Source: Elusimicrobiaceae bacterium (GTDB taxonomy: Bacteria; Elusimicrobiota; Elusimicrobia; Elusimicrobiales; Elusimicrobiaceae). Taken from it: a stretch of DNA of 38,749 nucleotides. The position numbers were made by a program, and so were the translations under genes. The notes below the pieces were generated by a model. The model was not told the origin of the DNA. It worked only from the letters and a program-made list of their open reading frames with translations, and did no database searches. This document shows positions 31,021-38,740 of this stretch, piece by piece. The DNA lies in contig JAFVFN010000001.1 of the NCBI GenBank assembly GCA_017475405.1, positions 1 to 38,749 of the forward strand. Reading direction: 5' to 3'. Position 1 is the stretch's first letter. Each line of letters opens with the position of its first letter.

Positions 31021-31794
31021 ATGACTAAAAAAACATCCCTTTCTCCGGCTTTGTGGTTTATCCCGTTAATCGCTGTGTTACTCGCAGCTTTGTTTACGTT
31101 GTTATTTGTACTGGGCAAGTATCTGTATCAAGGAGCGGTGAAGGCTTCTTCGACTCCCGTTAAAACTGTCCAACGCCCGCAGGTACCCGTGCAGGCTCCG
31201 ATCGTTCCGTTTGTGGAGGCGGAAGAACAAGAACCCGTTTTACCGCCCGAGGTGGAAATCCCCGAACCCGATTTTACCGTTACGGATACTGCGCCGGAGG
31301 ATATTTGTTCGGCTACGTCCGTACCTGTTAAAATCCAAAAACCCAAACGGGCCAGACCTGTGACTCCGTTTGAGCAGGGGCTCGAGCAATGTTTGGCAGG
31401 AGGTACATTCCCGTGTGCCTGGGAGGATAATTCAAAAGGAGTCGTCAAACAATATTGGCTCATGGGACCGCAGGGTGCCGTGCAGCGCGGTATTTATGAT
31501 ATGGGTGGTAATTTGATCAGTGAAACCATTGCTACCTTGAGCGGCACTGTGGAGCGGTTTACCGAACACAATACGACCTGGTATTTCCAGGCGGGTGTAC
31601 TTCATCAAATACGTACCAGTCCGTATGATAACTGTAATTTGCACGATTGGTTCTTTATTAATCCAGCCGGCAAACAGGATGTGTGTCAGTGTGCTTTTAC
31701 ACAGCAGGATTGTTGTGCGCGCTCTCCATATAAAGAAAGTGAGCCGTTAGAATATTGCAGAAGGTTCCCGCTGGACAGTGATTTTTGCCGTTAA
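31021..31794 (+). CDS. Membrane-anchored protein with Pro-rich linker and Cys-rich C-terminus, unknown
   Basis: The frame is open to 30844, but the ATG at 31021, 6 nt after a TATAAT, gives a sensible 257-residue protein. It has one membrane segment (about 10-33), a Pro/Val/Glu-rich linker (45-95) that could span the periplasm, and a compact domain (about 115-257). That domain starts with PFEQGLEQCLAGGTFPCAWEDNSKGVVKQYWLMGPQGAVQRGIYDMGGNLISET, whose G-x-Y-D/x-G-N-L repeats resemble the toxin-like or MORN-like beta-hairpin repeats used in some lipoproteins. It ends Cys-rich (CNLHDW, CQCAF, DCCAR, YCRRF, FCR). No enzyme motif is visible. A terminator follows directly. Confidence 0.75.
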   Translation: MTKKTSLSPALWFIPLIAVLLAALFTLLFVLGKYLYQGAVKASSTPVKTVQRPQVPVQAPIVPFVEAEEQEPVLPPEVEIPEPDFTVTDTAPEDICSATSVPVKIQKPKRARPVTPFEQGLEQCLAGGTFPCAWEDNSKGVVKQYWLMGPQGAVQRGIYDMGGNLISETIATLSGTVERFTEHNTTWYFQAGVLHQIRTSPYDNCNLHDWFFINPAGKQDVCQCAFTQQDCCARSPYKESEPLEYCRRFPLDSDFCR

Positions 31795-31795
31795 G

Positions 31796-31823
31796 AAAAA
31801 GGGTCCGTAACGGACCCTTTTTT
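31796..31823. terminator. Bidirectional terminator
   Basis: AAAAAGGGTCCGT and ACGGACCCTTTTTT around one base, between two convergent genes. It reaches the stop codon of the DUF486 gene. Confidence 0.9.
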
Positions 31824-32154
31824 ACCACTTCTTAAATACAAAAAATACGGCCAGTACCAGGCACAAAAATCCGACGAAATGATTCCATTTGAAACTTTCT
31901 CGGAAGTACAGGGCACTAAAACCGGCAAATACCGCCAGCGTAATTACTTCCTGCATTACTTTAAGTTGCGTAACACTGAAGTAATCACTGCCGATGCGGT
32001 TGGCCGGCACCTGCAGGCAATATTCAAAAAAAGCAATCCCCCAACTTATCAGGATGACTGCCCATAAGGCACGGGATTTAAATTTTAAATGCCCGTACCA
32101 AGCGATCGTCATAAATAAGTTGGAGGCGCATAATAATAGAATGGGTTTCCACAT
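31822..32154 (-). CDS. DUF486 (DMT-type) small membrane protein
   Basis: The 110-residue product has four membrane segments and the conserved DUF486 sequence pattern: ILLLCASNLFMTIAWYGHLKF, then WGIAFFEYCLQVPANRIGSDYFSVTQLKVMQEVITLAVFAGFSALYFRE and WNHFVGFLCLVLAVFFVF. The family belongs to the drug/metabolite transporter superfamily at half size and probably works as a dimer; its substrate is unknown. A TACAAT lies 6 nt before the ATG on the minus strand and no ribosome binding site is present, so expression is probably leaderless. Confidence 0.9.
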   Translation of the reverse strand: MWKPILLLCASNLFMTIAWYGHLKFKSRALWAVILISWGIAFFEYCLQVPANRIGSDYFSVTQLKVMQEVITLAVFAGFSALYFRESFKWNHFVGFLCLVLAVFFVFKKW

Positions 32155-32160
32155 ATCTAT

Positions 32161-32166
32161 ATTGTA
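32161..32166 (-). promoter_or_regulatory. -10 box 6 nt before the DUF486 ATG (leaderless)
   Basis: On the minus strand TACAAT, then ATAGAT, then the ATG at 32154. Confidence 0.55.
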
Positions 32167-32224
32167 GGAAATTTCAATACATTCTGCGTAGTTACGTTCG
32201 ATTGGGTTATATGCAACTTATACA

Positions 32225-32737
32225 CTAATTGAGACGAAAATATTTACCATTTACAGCATTTGCTGTGGTTAAGGTTTGGCAAATAGATTTTGCAGAAGAA
32301 AGTTTTTCAAGTTGATTTCTATCATTGGCCGCCGAACACCAAAAAATTCCTGTATATGCATCATCACGGTGTTCTGCTGTATATTCAAACATAGGCATAG
32401 CAGGATTGTCTACATAGCCCCAACATGTATTAGTGGAACATTTATAATAGTATTCACTATCCTTTGCATGAGAACCCGTTTTTTCAGTAAACGGAAGAAT
32501 TAAATGTGTGGGAATATCTATATCCAATTCCGTCAGATCGGTGGTATAGTTTCCATTGGCTAAATAATAAACTTCTTGTGCCTGATGAATAGTGCGTAAC
32601 ATGTTCATCGCTTCCGTTGCGCGGCTCTTATATACTGTTTTTTGGTATTGCGGTAAGGCTACTGCTGCTAAAATTCCTATAATTAAGACTACGACTAAGA
32701 GTTCGATCAGCGTAAACGCCCGATTGGTTTTCTTCAT
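32225..32737 (-). CDS. Type IV pilin-like protein with structured leader
   Basis: The 170-residue precursor begins MKKTNRA, then FTLIELLVVVLIIGILAAVALPQYQKTVYKSRATEAM; Ala is found before the cleavage site. The common part HQAQEVYYLANGNYTTDLTELDIDIP follows. The specific domain has four cysteines (YKCST, NTCWG, FWCSA, SICQT). AAGGAG precedes the ATG. A leader of about 220 nt shares the outer-stem/pseudoknot layout with the pilins at 9937 and 22196. It is divergent from the tolC-macAB-like operon. Only 70 nt separate its stop from the DUF486 start, and no clear terminator is seen there. Confidence 0.93.
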   Translation of the reverse strand: MKKTNRAFTLIELLVVVLIIGILAAVALPQYQKTVYKSRATEAMNMLRTIHQAQEVYYLANGNYTTDLTELDIDIPTHLILPFTEKTGSHAKDSEYYYKCSTNTCWGYVDNPAMPMFEYTAEHRDDAYTGIFWCSAANDRNQLEKLSSAKSICQTLTTANAVNGKYFRLN

Positions 32738-32958
32738 AACTTTCTCCTTGTTTGTATCTATTTCAGACGTATACAGAACGGCTGCCGCTTTTAGATGCCG
32801 AACGCGATACCTAAAGCAACAGCCGTAGCTTCCTGTCGTATGACAGGAAACACTCGGTACACGCAGACCGTCGCCCTTGTGTACCTAAATCGGCTATTTT
32901 TGACGCGTTCGGCGTTTCTTATAGAAACACCCCGTATACTGTTATACGGTTCAAAAAT
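32738..32958 (-). promoter_or_regulatory. Structured pilin leader with loop-upstream pseudoknot (copy C)
   Basis: In plus-strand coordinates: outer stem 32778-32784 with 32820-32826 (ACGGCTG/CAGCCGT); inner stem 32786-32793 with 32811-32817 (GCTTTTAG/CTAAAGC, one bulge); apical loop segment 32797-32806 perfectly complementary to 32904-32913 (GCCGAACGCG/CGCGTTCGGC). Extra hairpins are 32830-32849, 32856-32885, 32911-32932 and 32932-32949. The third of these shares GGC with the pseudoknot strand, so the two could be alternatives. The -10 box is TACAAT on the minus strand at 32970-32965. Confidence 0.7.
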
Positions 32959-33049
32959 AGATAAATTGTATATTCATTATGGCAAAATTTGCCGGGTTTT
33001 GCAATAAAAAAATAATTTTATGGGTTATACCAGTAGCGTTATTTATTGG

Positions 33050-33055
33050 TACAAT
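33050..33055 (+). promoter_or_regulatory. -10 box 6 nt before the tolC-like ATG (leaderless)
   Basis: TACAAT, then ATATTT, then ATG at 33062. No Shine-Dalgarno motif is present. Confidence 0.6.
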
Positions 33056-33061
33056 ATATTT

Positions 33062-34423
33062 ATGCGAAAAATTACATTTCTTTTAATAGGGTTTTTAAGC
33101 GTATTCACTGCGCAAAGTTACGGTGCCGTTATTGCACCGCAAACTCCCCCCGTCCCGGATGATACCTCCACGTCACCTAGTAAGGTACACGGCCTGACGG
33201 CCAATACTCGCTCGGATGGTACAGAGCTTCCGGATATTAACGGTACACTTTCTTTGCAGGACTGCATTGATTTGGCATTGGCCAATAGTCCTGTGATGGT
33301 ATCTGCTCAACTGGCTGCGCAGAACGCACGTGTCAATTTAAATTTGGCCAAATCCCAATTTTTGCCGACCGTTTCGGCAGGGTTTGACAGCCGCTATAAC
33401 ATGGGTACCCCCGTGCATGATTACGGTACGTCCAACACGTATGCGACGGCTAACTTAACTTTAAGCGGACTGACCGATTTGGTTCGTAACGTCAAAATGA
33501 AACAATCAGCGGTCGAGCAGGCCGATTTGAACGTGCAAAGTGTACAAAACGATATTGTGCGTAATGTGCGCAAAGGGTATTATACCTTGCTCTCAGCGCA
33601 GCGCGCGGTGGCTATTCGCACGCAGTCACGCGATGTATACAAAGACCAGTACGAACGCACGGCGGAGTATTACCGGCTGGGTCTTCGTCCCAAAGTGGAC
33701 GTCACGACGGCAGAAGTGAACTTAAATAACGAATCTTTAAGCCTGATTCGTGCGACCAATGCGGTCAAAACCGCTTCGGCTTCCCTGGCCAATATATTGG
33801 GTGTTACGACACCTAATTTGCTTACCGTTCAAATGACGGAAGACTTTGAGACGTGGGATATTTCCTTGGAAGAGGCAGTGAAAAACGCTTACAACAACCG
33901 ACCTGATGTGCAATCGGCTCATTTGGAGGTGAGGATCGGTCAAATGCAGCTTAGTCAGGCCCGTTCCGGTGTATTCCCGACGATGACACTTTCGGCCGGA
34001 TATACCAAGAGCGGTGAGAGTCTGTATTTGGATACGGAGGCTGCGCATGTGGGTGTAGGGATTGAGATCCCGATCTTTAATGCGTTTAAGACGTATAACA
34101 GCGTAAAACAGGCAAAGATAGCTTTGGAAAATACCCATAACTCGACCCGCAGTCTTTTAAACAATGTGTACTTGGAAGTACAAAAGGCCTATATCCAGTT
34201 AAACGAAGCGGCAGAAAGTATCCCGCTAGCCAAACTCAATGCAGAGAAAGCCAAAGAAAACTTGGAATTGGCCCAGGGCCGCTATAACGAAGGGATCGGG
34301 GATATGATTTCTCTTAAAGACGCGGAGGTTGCTTATACCGATGCTGAACTGAGCTTACTGACCGCCCGGTATGATTATGCCTCGGCTGTCGCCGATTTGA
34401 AACAAGCGATGGGAACTTATTAG
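33062..34423 (+). CDS. TolC-family outer membrane efflux protein
   Basis: The start at 33062 gives a clean signal peptide (MRKITFLLIGFLSVFTAQSYGA); the frame is open to 33020 but those residues spoil it. The 453-residue protein has two OEP repeats: LSLQDCIDLALANSPVMVSAQLAAQNARVNLNLAKSQFLPTVSAGFD and LEEAVKNAYNNRPDVQSAHLEVRIGQMQLSQARSGVFPTMTLSAGY, each with the helical YYRLGLRPKVDV/RYNEGIGDMI element typical of TolC trimers. It forms the outer membrane exit duct of a tripartite efflux pump. The periplasmic adaptor starts 10 nt after its stop, followed by the ATPase and the permease. Confidence 0.94.
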   Translation: MRKITFLLIGFLSVFTAQSYGAVIAPQTPPVPDDTSTSPSKVHGLTANTRSDGTELPDINGTLSLQDCIDLALANSPVMVSAQLAAQNARVNLNLAKSQFLPTVSAGFDSRYNMGTPVHDYGTSNTYATANLTLSGLTDLVRNVKMKQSAVEQADLNVQSVQNDIVRNVRKGYYTLLSAQRAVAIRTQSRDVYKDQYERTAEYYRLGLRPKVDVTTAEVNLNNESLSLIRATNAVKTASASLANILGVTTPNLLTVQMTEDFETWDISLEEAVKNAYNNRPDVQSAHLEVRIGQMQLSQARSGVFPTMTLSAGYTKSGESLYLDTEAAHVGVGIEIPIFNAFKTYNSVKQAKIALENTHNSTRSLLNNVYLEVQKAYIQLNEAAESIPLAKLNAEKAKENLELAQGRYNEGIGDMISLKDAEVAYTDAELSLLTARYDYASAVADLKQAMGTY

Positions 34424-34433
34424 GAGTATTTTT

Positions 34434-35651
34434 ATGAAAACAATACTAAGTAAAATTTTACATGCACCGTGGTGGGTCAAACTCATCGTTCTGGTGCTTA
34501 TTGCAGCCGGAGTGTGGTGGGTCAAACAACATTACTTTTCCAAACCGGCGTTGCCTCCGTACCGTATCGCCAAAGTGACCAAAGGCGACATTGCTGATTT
34601 GGTGGAAGCCTCCGGTCCGATTAACCCGGTCAATACTACGCAGGTCGGTGCACTGGTGTCCGGCGAGATCTTAAAGATTTATGTAGACTACAACAGCGAG
34701 GTCAAAAAAGGCGATCTGATGGCCGTTATTGATCAGACTCAAATTTTGGCCAGCTTGGAAGAAGCTCGTGCGAGTTTGTCTTCTGCCAAAGAAAGCCTTT
34801 CATCGGCAAAAAAGTCCTATGAACTGTCCAAACGTAACTATGAGCGCTATCAGGTGCTCTACGATAAAAACTATGTATCCAAAGTGGATTTGGAAGGGTA
34901 TGAGCTCTCTTACGTCAATGCCAAGAGCGCGCTTAATGCCGCACAGGCCAGTGTGGTGCGTGCCCAGTCTAACGTAGATACCGCCGAAAAAAACCTCTCT
35001 AACACGAAGATCGTGTCTCCAATTGACGGTGTGGTACTTACCCGTAAAGTCAGCGAAGGGCAGACCATTACGGCGGGGTTCTCCACGCCGGAGCTGTTTG
35101 TGGTCGCGCAGGATTTAACCAAAATGCAAATTGAGGCAAAAGTATCCGAGGCCGATATCGTCAAAATCAAACCCGGGCAGTCTGCCACATTTACGTTAGA
35201 TGGATATGTAGGTGAAAAGTTTAACGGTACCGTGCGCCAGGTGCGCACCAATTACGTGGATACGTCTTCTTCGTCTTCTAACTCCAGCACTTCCTATACG
35301 GTGATTGTGGACGTGGATAATCTGGATCTGCGTTTAAAACCGGGTATGACGGCTACGATGACTATTTACACGCAGGATAAAAAAGGTGTGCTTTTGGTAC
35401 CCAACGAGGCACTGCGCTTCTCCCCCTCCTCGAATAAACATACTTATGAAAACACCGGGGTGTGGAAAGTACAGCGCGGCGCAGAGCCCAAACGCGTGGA
35501 CGTAACCATAGGGATTATCGCAACCAAAAATACGGAGATTACCGGCGGTGATTTGCAGGAAGATGACCGCGTGATTGTCGGTGAAAATAACCTCAAATCG
35601 TCCGGTACTGCTTCCATGAACCCGCCGCGGGGTGGCCCGCGCAGACGCTAA
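34434..35651 (+). CDS. macA: MacA-like periplasmic adaptor (HlyD family)
   Basis: The 405-residue membrane fusion protein links the inner membrane ABC transporter to the TolC-like duct. It has one N-terminal membrane anchor (about 13-31, WWVKLIVLVLIAAGVWWVK), a lipoyl/barrel-sandwich half (VGALVSGEILKIYVDYNSEVKKGDLMAVID), a long alpha-hairpin (about 100-185, SLEEARASLSSAKESLSSAKKSYELSKRNYERY), the second lipoyl half (TKIVSPIDGVVLTRKVSEGQTI) and beta-barrel domains with LRLKPGMTATMTIYT and LLVPNEALRF. GGAG precedes the ATG. The symbol reflects family and gene order; substrate (macrolides, peptides or other) is not known. Confidence 0.93.
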   Translation: MKTILSKILHAPWWVKLIVLVLIAAGVWWVKQHYFSKPALPPYRIAKVTKGDIADLVEASGPINPVNTTQVGALVSGEILKIYVDYNSEVKKGDLMAVIDQTQILASLEEARASLSSAKESLSSAKKSYELSKRNYERYQVLYDKNYVSKVDLEGYELSYVNAKSALNAAQASVVRAQSNVDTAEKNLSNTKIVSPIDGVVLTRKVSEGQTITAGFSTPELFVVAQDLTKMQIEAKVSEADIVKIKPGQSATFTLDGYVGEKFNGTVRQVRTNYVDTSSSSSNSSTSYTVIVDVDNLDLRLKPGMTATMTIYTQDKKGVLLVPNEALRFSPSSNKHTYENTGVWKVQRGAEPKRVDVTIGIIATKNTEITGGDLQEDDRVIVGENNLKSSGTASMNPPRGGPRRR

Positions 35652-35665
35652 TCCGGAGGGCGAGT

Positions 35666-36388
35666 ATGTCCTTAATTGATACGCGTGATTTATACAAGAT
35701 TTATCAGGTAGGCGACGTAGAAGTCAAGGCACTTAACGGCGTAAGCATCGCTATTGAAAAAGGCGAGTTTGTAGCCGTCATGGGGCCGTCCGGATCGGGT
35801 AAGTCCACGTTTATGAATATCCTGGGGTGTTTGGATAAACCGACGTGCGGTACATATATTCTGGACGGGATTGATGTGACGGCGACGGATTTGTCCAAAC
35901 TGGCCGGTGTACGAAACCGGAAAATCGGGTTTGTGTTCCAGGGATTTAACCTCATTAAGCGCACGACCGCCATTGAAAACGTGGAACTGCCGATGATTTA
36001 CAACCATACTCCGGCGGCACAACGTCATAAAAAAGCCATGGAGGCCCTGGAAGCCGTGGGACTGGCGCAACGGGCCTATCACTTGCCCAATCAACTCTCC
36101 GGCGGACAACAGCAGCGCGTGGCCATTGCCCGCAGTTTGGTGTGTGACGCACCGATTATTTTTGCCGATGAGCCGACCGGGAATCTGGATACCAAAATGA
36201 GTATTGAGGTTATGGATCTGTTTACACGGCTTAATAAAGAGATGGGCAAAACCATTATCCTGATTACACACGAGCCGGACATTGCCCAATATGCTACGCG
36301 GCTTATCAAATTTAAAGACGGCCAAAAAATGAGCGATGAGATCCAAACACCTACGGCTGCCAAACCGGCTAGTATGGAGGGATTATGA
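35666..36388 (+). CDS. MacB-like ABC transporter ATP-binding subunit
   Basis: The 240-residue ATPase of the LolD/MacB type. Walker A is GPSGSGKST (about 40-48), the Q-loop is in VFQGFNLI, the ABC signature is LSGGQQQRVAIARSL, Walker B is IIFADEPTGNLD, and the switch His is in LITHEPD. In E. coli MacB the ATPase and permease are one polypeptide; here they are separate genes, as in many other phyla. CGGAGGGCG precedes the ATG. The stop overlaps the permease start (ATGA at 36385-36388), so translation is coupled. It powers the efflux pump from the cytoplasmic side. Confidence 0.95.
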   Translation: MSLIDTRDLYKIYQVGDVEVKALNGVSIAIEKGEFVAVMGPSGSGKSTFMNILGCLDKPTCGTYILDGIDVTATDLSKLAGVRNRKIGFVFQGFNLIKRTTAIENVELPMIYNHTPAAQRHKKAMEALEAVGLAQRAYHLPNQLSGGQQQRVAIARSLVCDAPIIFADEPTGNLDTKMSIEVMDLFTRLNKEMGKTIILITHEPDIAQYATRLIKFKDGQKMSDEIQTPTAAKPASMEGL

Positions 36389-37611
36389 TTGACTCGTTTT
36401 TAGCGGTATTTAAGATTTCTTTGAAGGCAATTTTCGCCAATAAGATGCGCGCGGCATTAACAAGCCTGGGTATTATTATTGGTGTGGCCGCCGTGATTAC
36501 CGTGCTTGCCGTCGGAAGCGCTACCAAAAAAAGCATTGCCGATCGGTTTTCCAATATGGGAACCAACATTATTTTCCTGCGCCAGCCGTGGGATTTGGAT
36601 GAGAGCATTTCTTCGCCCAAAGACGTGACCATGGATGACGTGGTGGCCATTCGTGAGGTGGAGGGCGTGTCGGCCGCGGCTCCGTATATCCAAACGAGTT
36701 TTGACGTTAAATACAAAAACACCAGTGTCAGTTTAAGTGCCCTGGCCACCGATACGGACATCTTCAAAGCCTATGACTGGTCCGTGGACAAGGGGCGTTC
36801 ATTTACCGAAAAAGAAATCGCCTCTTACGCTCAGGTTATGGTCATCGGCGCAACTGCTGCCCAGACAATTTTCGGAGACGTGGACCCGCTTAATAAAACC
36901 GTGGTGTTGTCCAACATCCCGTTTACGGTAGTGGGCGTGACTAAAAAGACGGGGTCCAGCGGATTTGGGTTTAATATTGACGAAGGGGCACTGATTCCTT
37001 ACACGACGGGCAAGGTCAAATTGAATTCCGGTTGGCAAAGTTCCAACCGCCGCGCCCTGGACCGTGTGGTTATCAAGGTAGAAGATTTTAATAAAATCGA
37101 AAACACCAAAGTGGACATCCAAAATACGGTACGCAACACGCACCACATCCACCCGCTCGGTAAGGATGATTTCCAGTTGGACGATTTTGCGTCGTTTGTG
37201 GAGCAGGCCAAGAGTACCGCTACGACCATGAGCCTGTTCTTGGGGATCATCGGAGCAGTATCGCTGATTGTAGGCGGTATTGGGGTTATGAACATTATGC
37301 TCGTATCCGTGACGGAGCGTACCCGTGAAATTGGTATCCGTATGGCCATTGGCGCTACGAGCTGGAATATCCGTCTGCAGTTCTTAGTCGAATCCGTGAC
37401 GCTCTCTTGTATGGGCGGTCTAATCGGCATTGTTTTAGGCGTGATATTTACGCTGTTTGTAGCCAAGTATATGTCGCTCTCTGCGCAGCTTAGCGTATGG
37501 GCCATTGTCGTGTCGGCTGGTTTCTCAGCGGCTACGGGGATTTTTTTCGGGTATTATCCTGCGTATAAGGCCTCTAAGCTTACTCCGATTGATGCTCTGA
37601 GATACGAATAA
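36385..37611 (+). CDS. MacB-like ABC transporter permease (FtsX family)
   Basis: The 408-residue permease has the MacB layout: one N-terminal membrane segment (about 15-48, ANKMRAALTSLGIIIGVAAVITVLAVG), a large periplasmic domain (about 50-275, MacB_PCD type, SAAAPYIQTSFDVKY, VVIGATAAQTIFGDVDPLNKTV) and three C-terminal membrane segments carrying FtsX (FLGIIGAVSLIVGGIGVMNIMLVSVTERTREIGIRMAIGA, PAYKASKLTPIDALRYE). Such transporters work by mechanotransmission, pushing periplasmic substrate through the adaptor and TolC. It is the last gene of the tolC-macA-macB operon; a small hairpin (37651-37665) follows. Confidence 0.95.
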   Translation: MIDSFLAVFKISLKAIFANKMRAALTSLGIIIGVAAVITVLAVGSATKKSIADRFSNMGTNIIFLRQPWDLDESISSPKDVTMDDVVAIREVEGVSAAAPYIQTSFDVKYKNTSVSLSALATDTDIFKAYDWSVDKGRSFTEKEIASYAQVMVIGATAAQTIFGDVDPLNKTVVLSNIPFTVVGVTKKTGSSGFGFNIDEGALIPYTTGKVKLNSGWQSSNRRALDRVVIKVEDFNKIENTKVDIQNTVRNTHHIHPLGKDDFQLDDFASFVEQAKSTATTMSLFLGIIGAVSLIVGGIGVMNIMLVSVTERTREIGIRMAIGATSWNIRLQFLVESVTLSCMGGLIGIVLGVIFTLFVAKYMSLSAQLSVWAIVVSAGFSAATGIFFGYYPAYKASKLTPIDALRYE

Positions 37612-37650
37612 GCGTGTTTAAAAGCTAATTTGATATATATCACTAGTATC

Positions 37651-37665
37651 GGTCGTCGTACGACC
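37651..37665 (+). terminator. Small hairpin after the efflux operon
   Basis: GGTCGT and ACGACC pair around CGT. No T run follows, so terminator function is doubtful. The rest of 37612-37719 holds no gene that I can see. Confidence 0.35.
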
Positions 37666-37719
37666 CGAAATACCGGTGGCGATTCCCTGACGCAGTTGGT
37701 GGGATTTCTCGGCTTAATG

Positions 37720-37738
37720 GACAAAATTCTGGGTAATA
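37720..37738 (+). repeat. Left terminal inverted repeat of the insertion sequence
   Basis: Nineteen bases identical to the reverse complement of 38722-38740. Confidence 0.92.
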
Positions 37739-37778
37739 CCGTCTCAAAAATGATTTAATATTATTTTTGGAGTTAGAT

Positions 37779-38716
37779 ATGATAAAAAAGCGTGTCCGAA
37801 ATGTGGATGTGTAGGAGAAACAATCAAGTGGGGAAAATATAAGAAAACGAACCAGGTCTACAAGTGTAAAGCATGTGGATCTGTTTTTGTATTAAAGAAG
37901 AAGTGGTATGAAGAAGCATATGAAGAGTACTGTTTTAAGCGGATGGATTATAAAGCGATAGCAGATAAGTATGGTAAATCGGTAAGGACGGTACAGCGGC
38001 ACTTTGATAAGCTAAAATTGAGGTGGATGTTTGGGAAGTTGGATAGCCAACATATCAATTTGTGTTTAGACGGAGTCTATTTTGGACAGAGTTTATGTTA
38101 CATTGTATTGAGGGCACAGCGAGGGAAACACGGGCAAAACATCTATTTTAGGCAATGTAGTGAAACAGTAGCGCATGTGCGGGAATGTATAGAGGAAACA
38201 GACAGCAGGGGATATACCTACAAGAGTTTTACCATAGATGGCAGGCCGGGTATAATCAAAATGTTAGAACAGAACTATCCGGGGATACCGATACAATACT
38301 GTCAGTTCCACCAAAAGAAGACGATACGGAAGTATTTGACTAAAGAGCCCAAGACAGAGTTCGGACAGGCATTACTGAAGTTTTTAAGGCCAATAACACA
38401 GTATACGAAAGAAGAGTTTAAGGTAGGATTAGAAGCCCTGGAAACACGCTATAAAGCCTTTTTGGAAGAACGTAATGAAAACAACCGGTATAAGCATAAA
38501 AGGCTACGTAGTGCATTTAGGAGCTTAAAAAGGAATATGCCCTACTTGTTTACGTACAGAGAACCGGAATATATACATTTAAACATCCCTAACACTACTA
38601 ATACGTGTGAGGGATATTTTACACATTTAAAAAGCAGGGTACATGCTCATCCGGGACTGACGCTCCCACGCAAACAGAAACTTGTTAACAGACTGCTCTA
38701 TGAACAGCATAAATAA
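37779..38716 (+). CDS. Mutator-type (IS256/IS1249-like) transposase with frame break at A-tract
   Basis: A GGAG site precedes ATG 37779, which reads M-I-K-K and then soon hits a stop. The real protein continues in the -1 frame from A-AAA-AAG (37784-37790): A-C-P-K-C-G...Y-K-C-K-A-C-G, a zinc ribbon, then an HTH-like region (YKAIADKYGKSVRTVQRHFDK) and a DDE core: LCLDGVYFG (Asp), FTIDGRPGI (Asp), PIQYCQFHQKKTIRKYL and NTTNTCEGYFTHLKSRVH (Glu). Either one A has been lost from a run of seven, or -1 ribosomal or transcriptional slippage makes the full protein. Read from ATG 37943 alone it lacks the zinc ribbon. Family placement is by motif pattern. Confidence 0.82.
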
Positions 38717-38721
38717 CTATA

Positions 38722-38740
38722 TATTACCCAGAATTTTGTC
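38722..38740 (-). repeat. Right terminal inverted repeat of the insertion sequence
   Basis: Perfect inverted copy of 37720-37738, 5 bases after the transposase stop. Confidence 0.92.

Larger units (their letters stand above)
37720..38740 (+). mobile_element. Insertion sequence, IS256/IS1249-like, with 19-bp perfect inverted repeats
   Basis: GACAAAATTCTGGGTAATA at 37720-37738 is perfectly inverted at 38722-38740, and similarity extends outward by TAAT plus one mismatch. The 1,021-bp element holds one transposase gene. No target-site duplication is apparent at the visible flanks; the right flank is only 9 bases long, so this is not decisive. The intact ends and repeats suggest recent activity. 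Confidence 0.88.
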
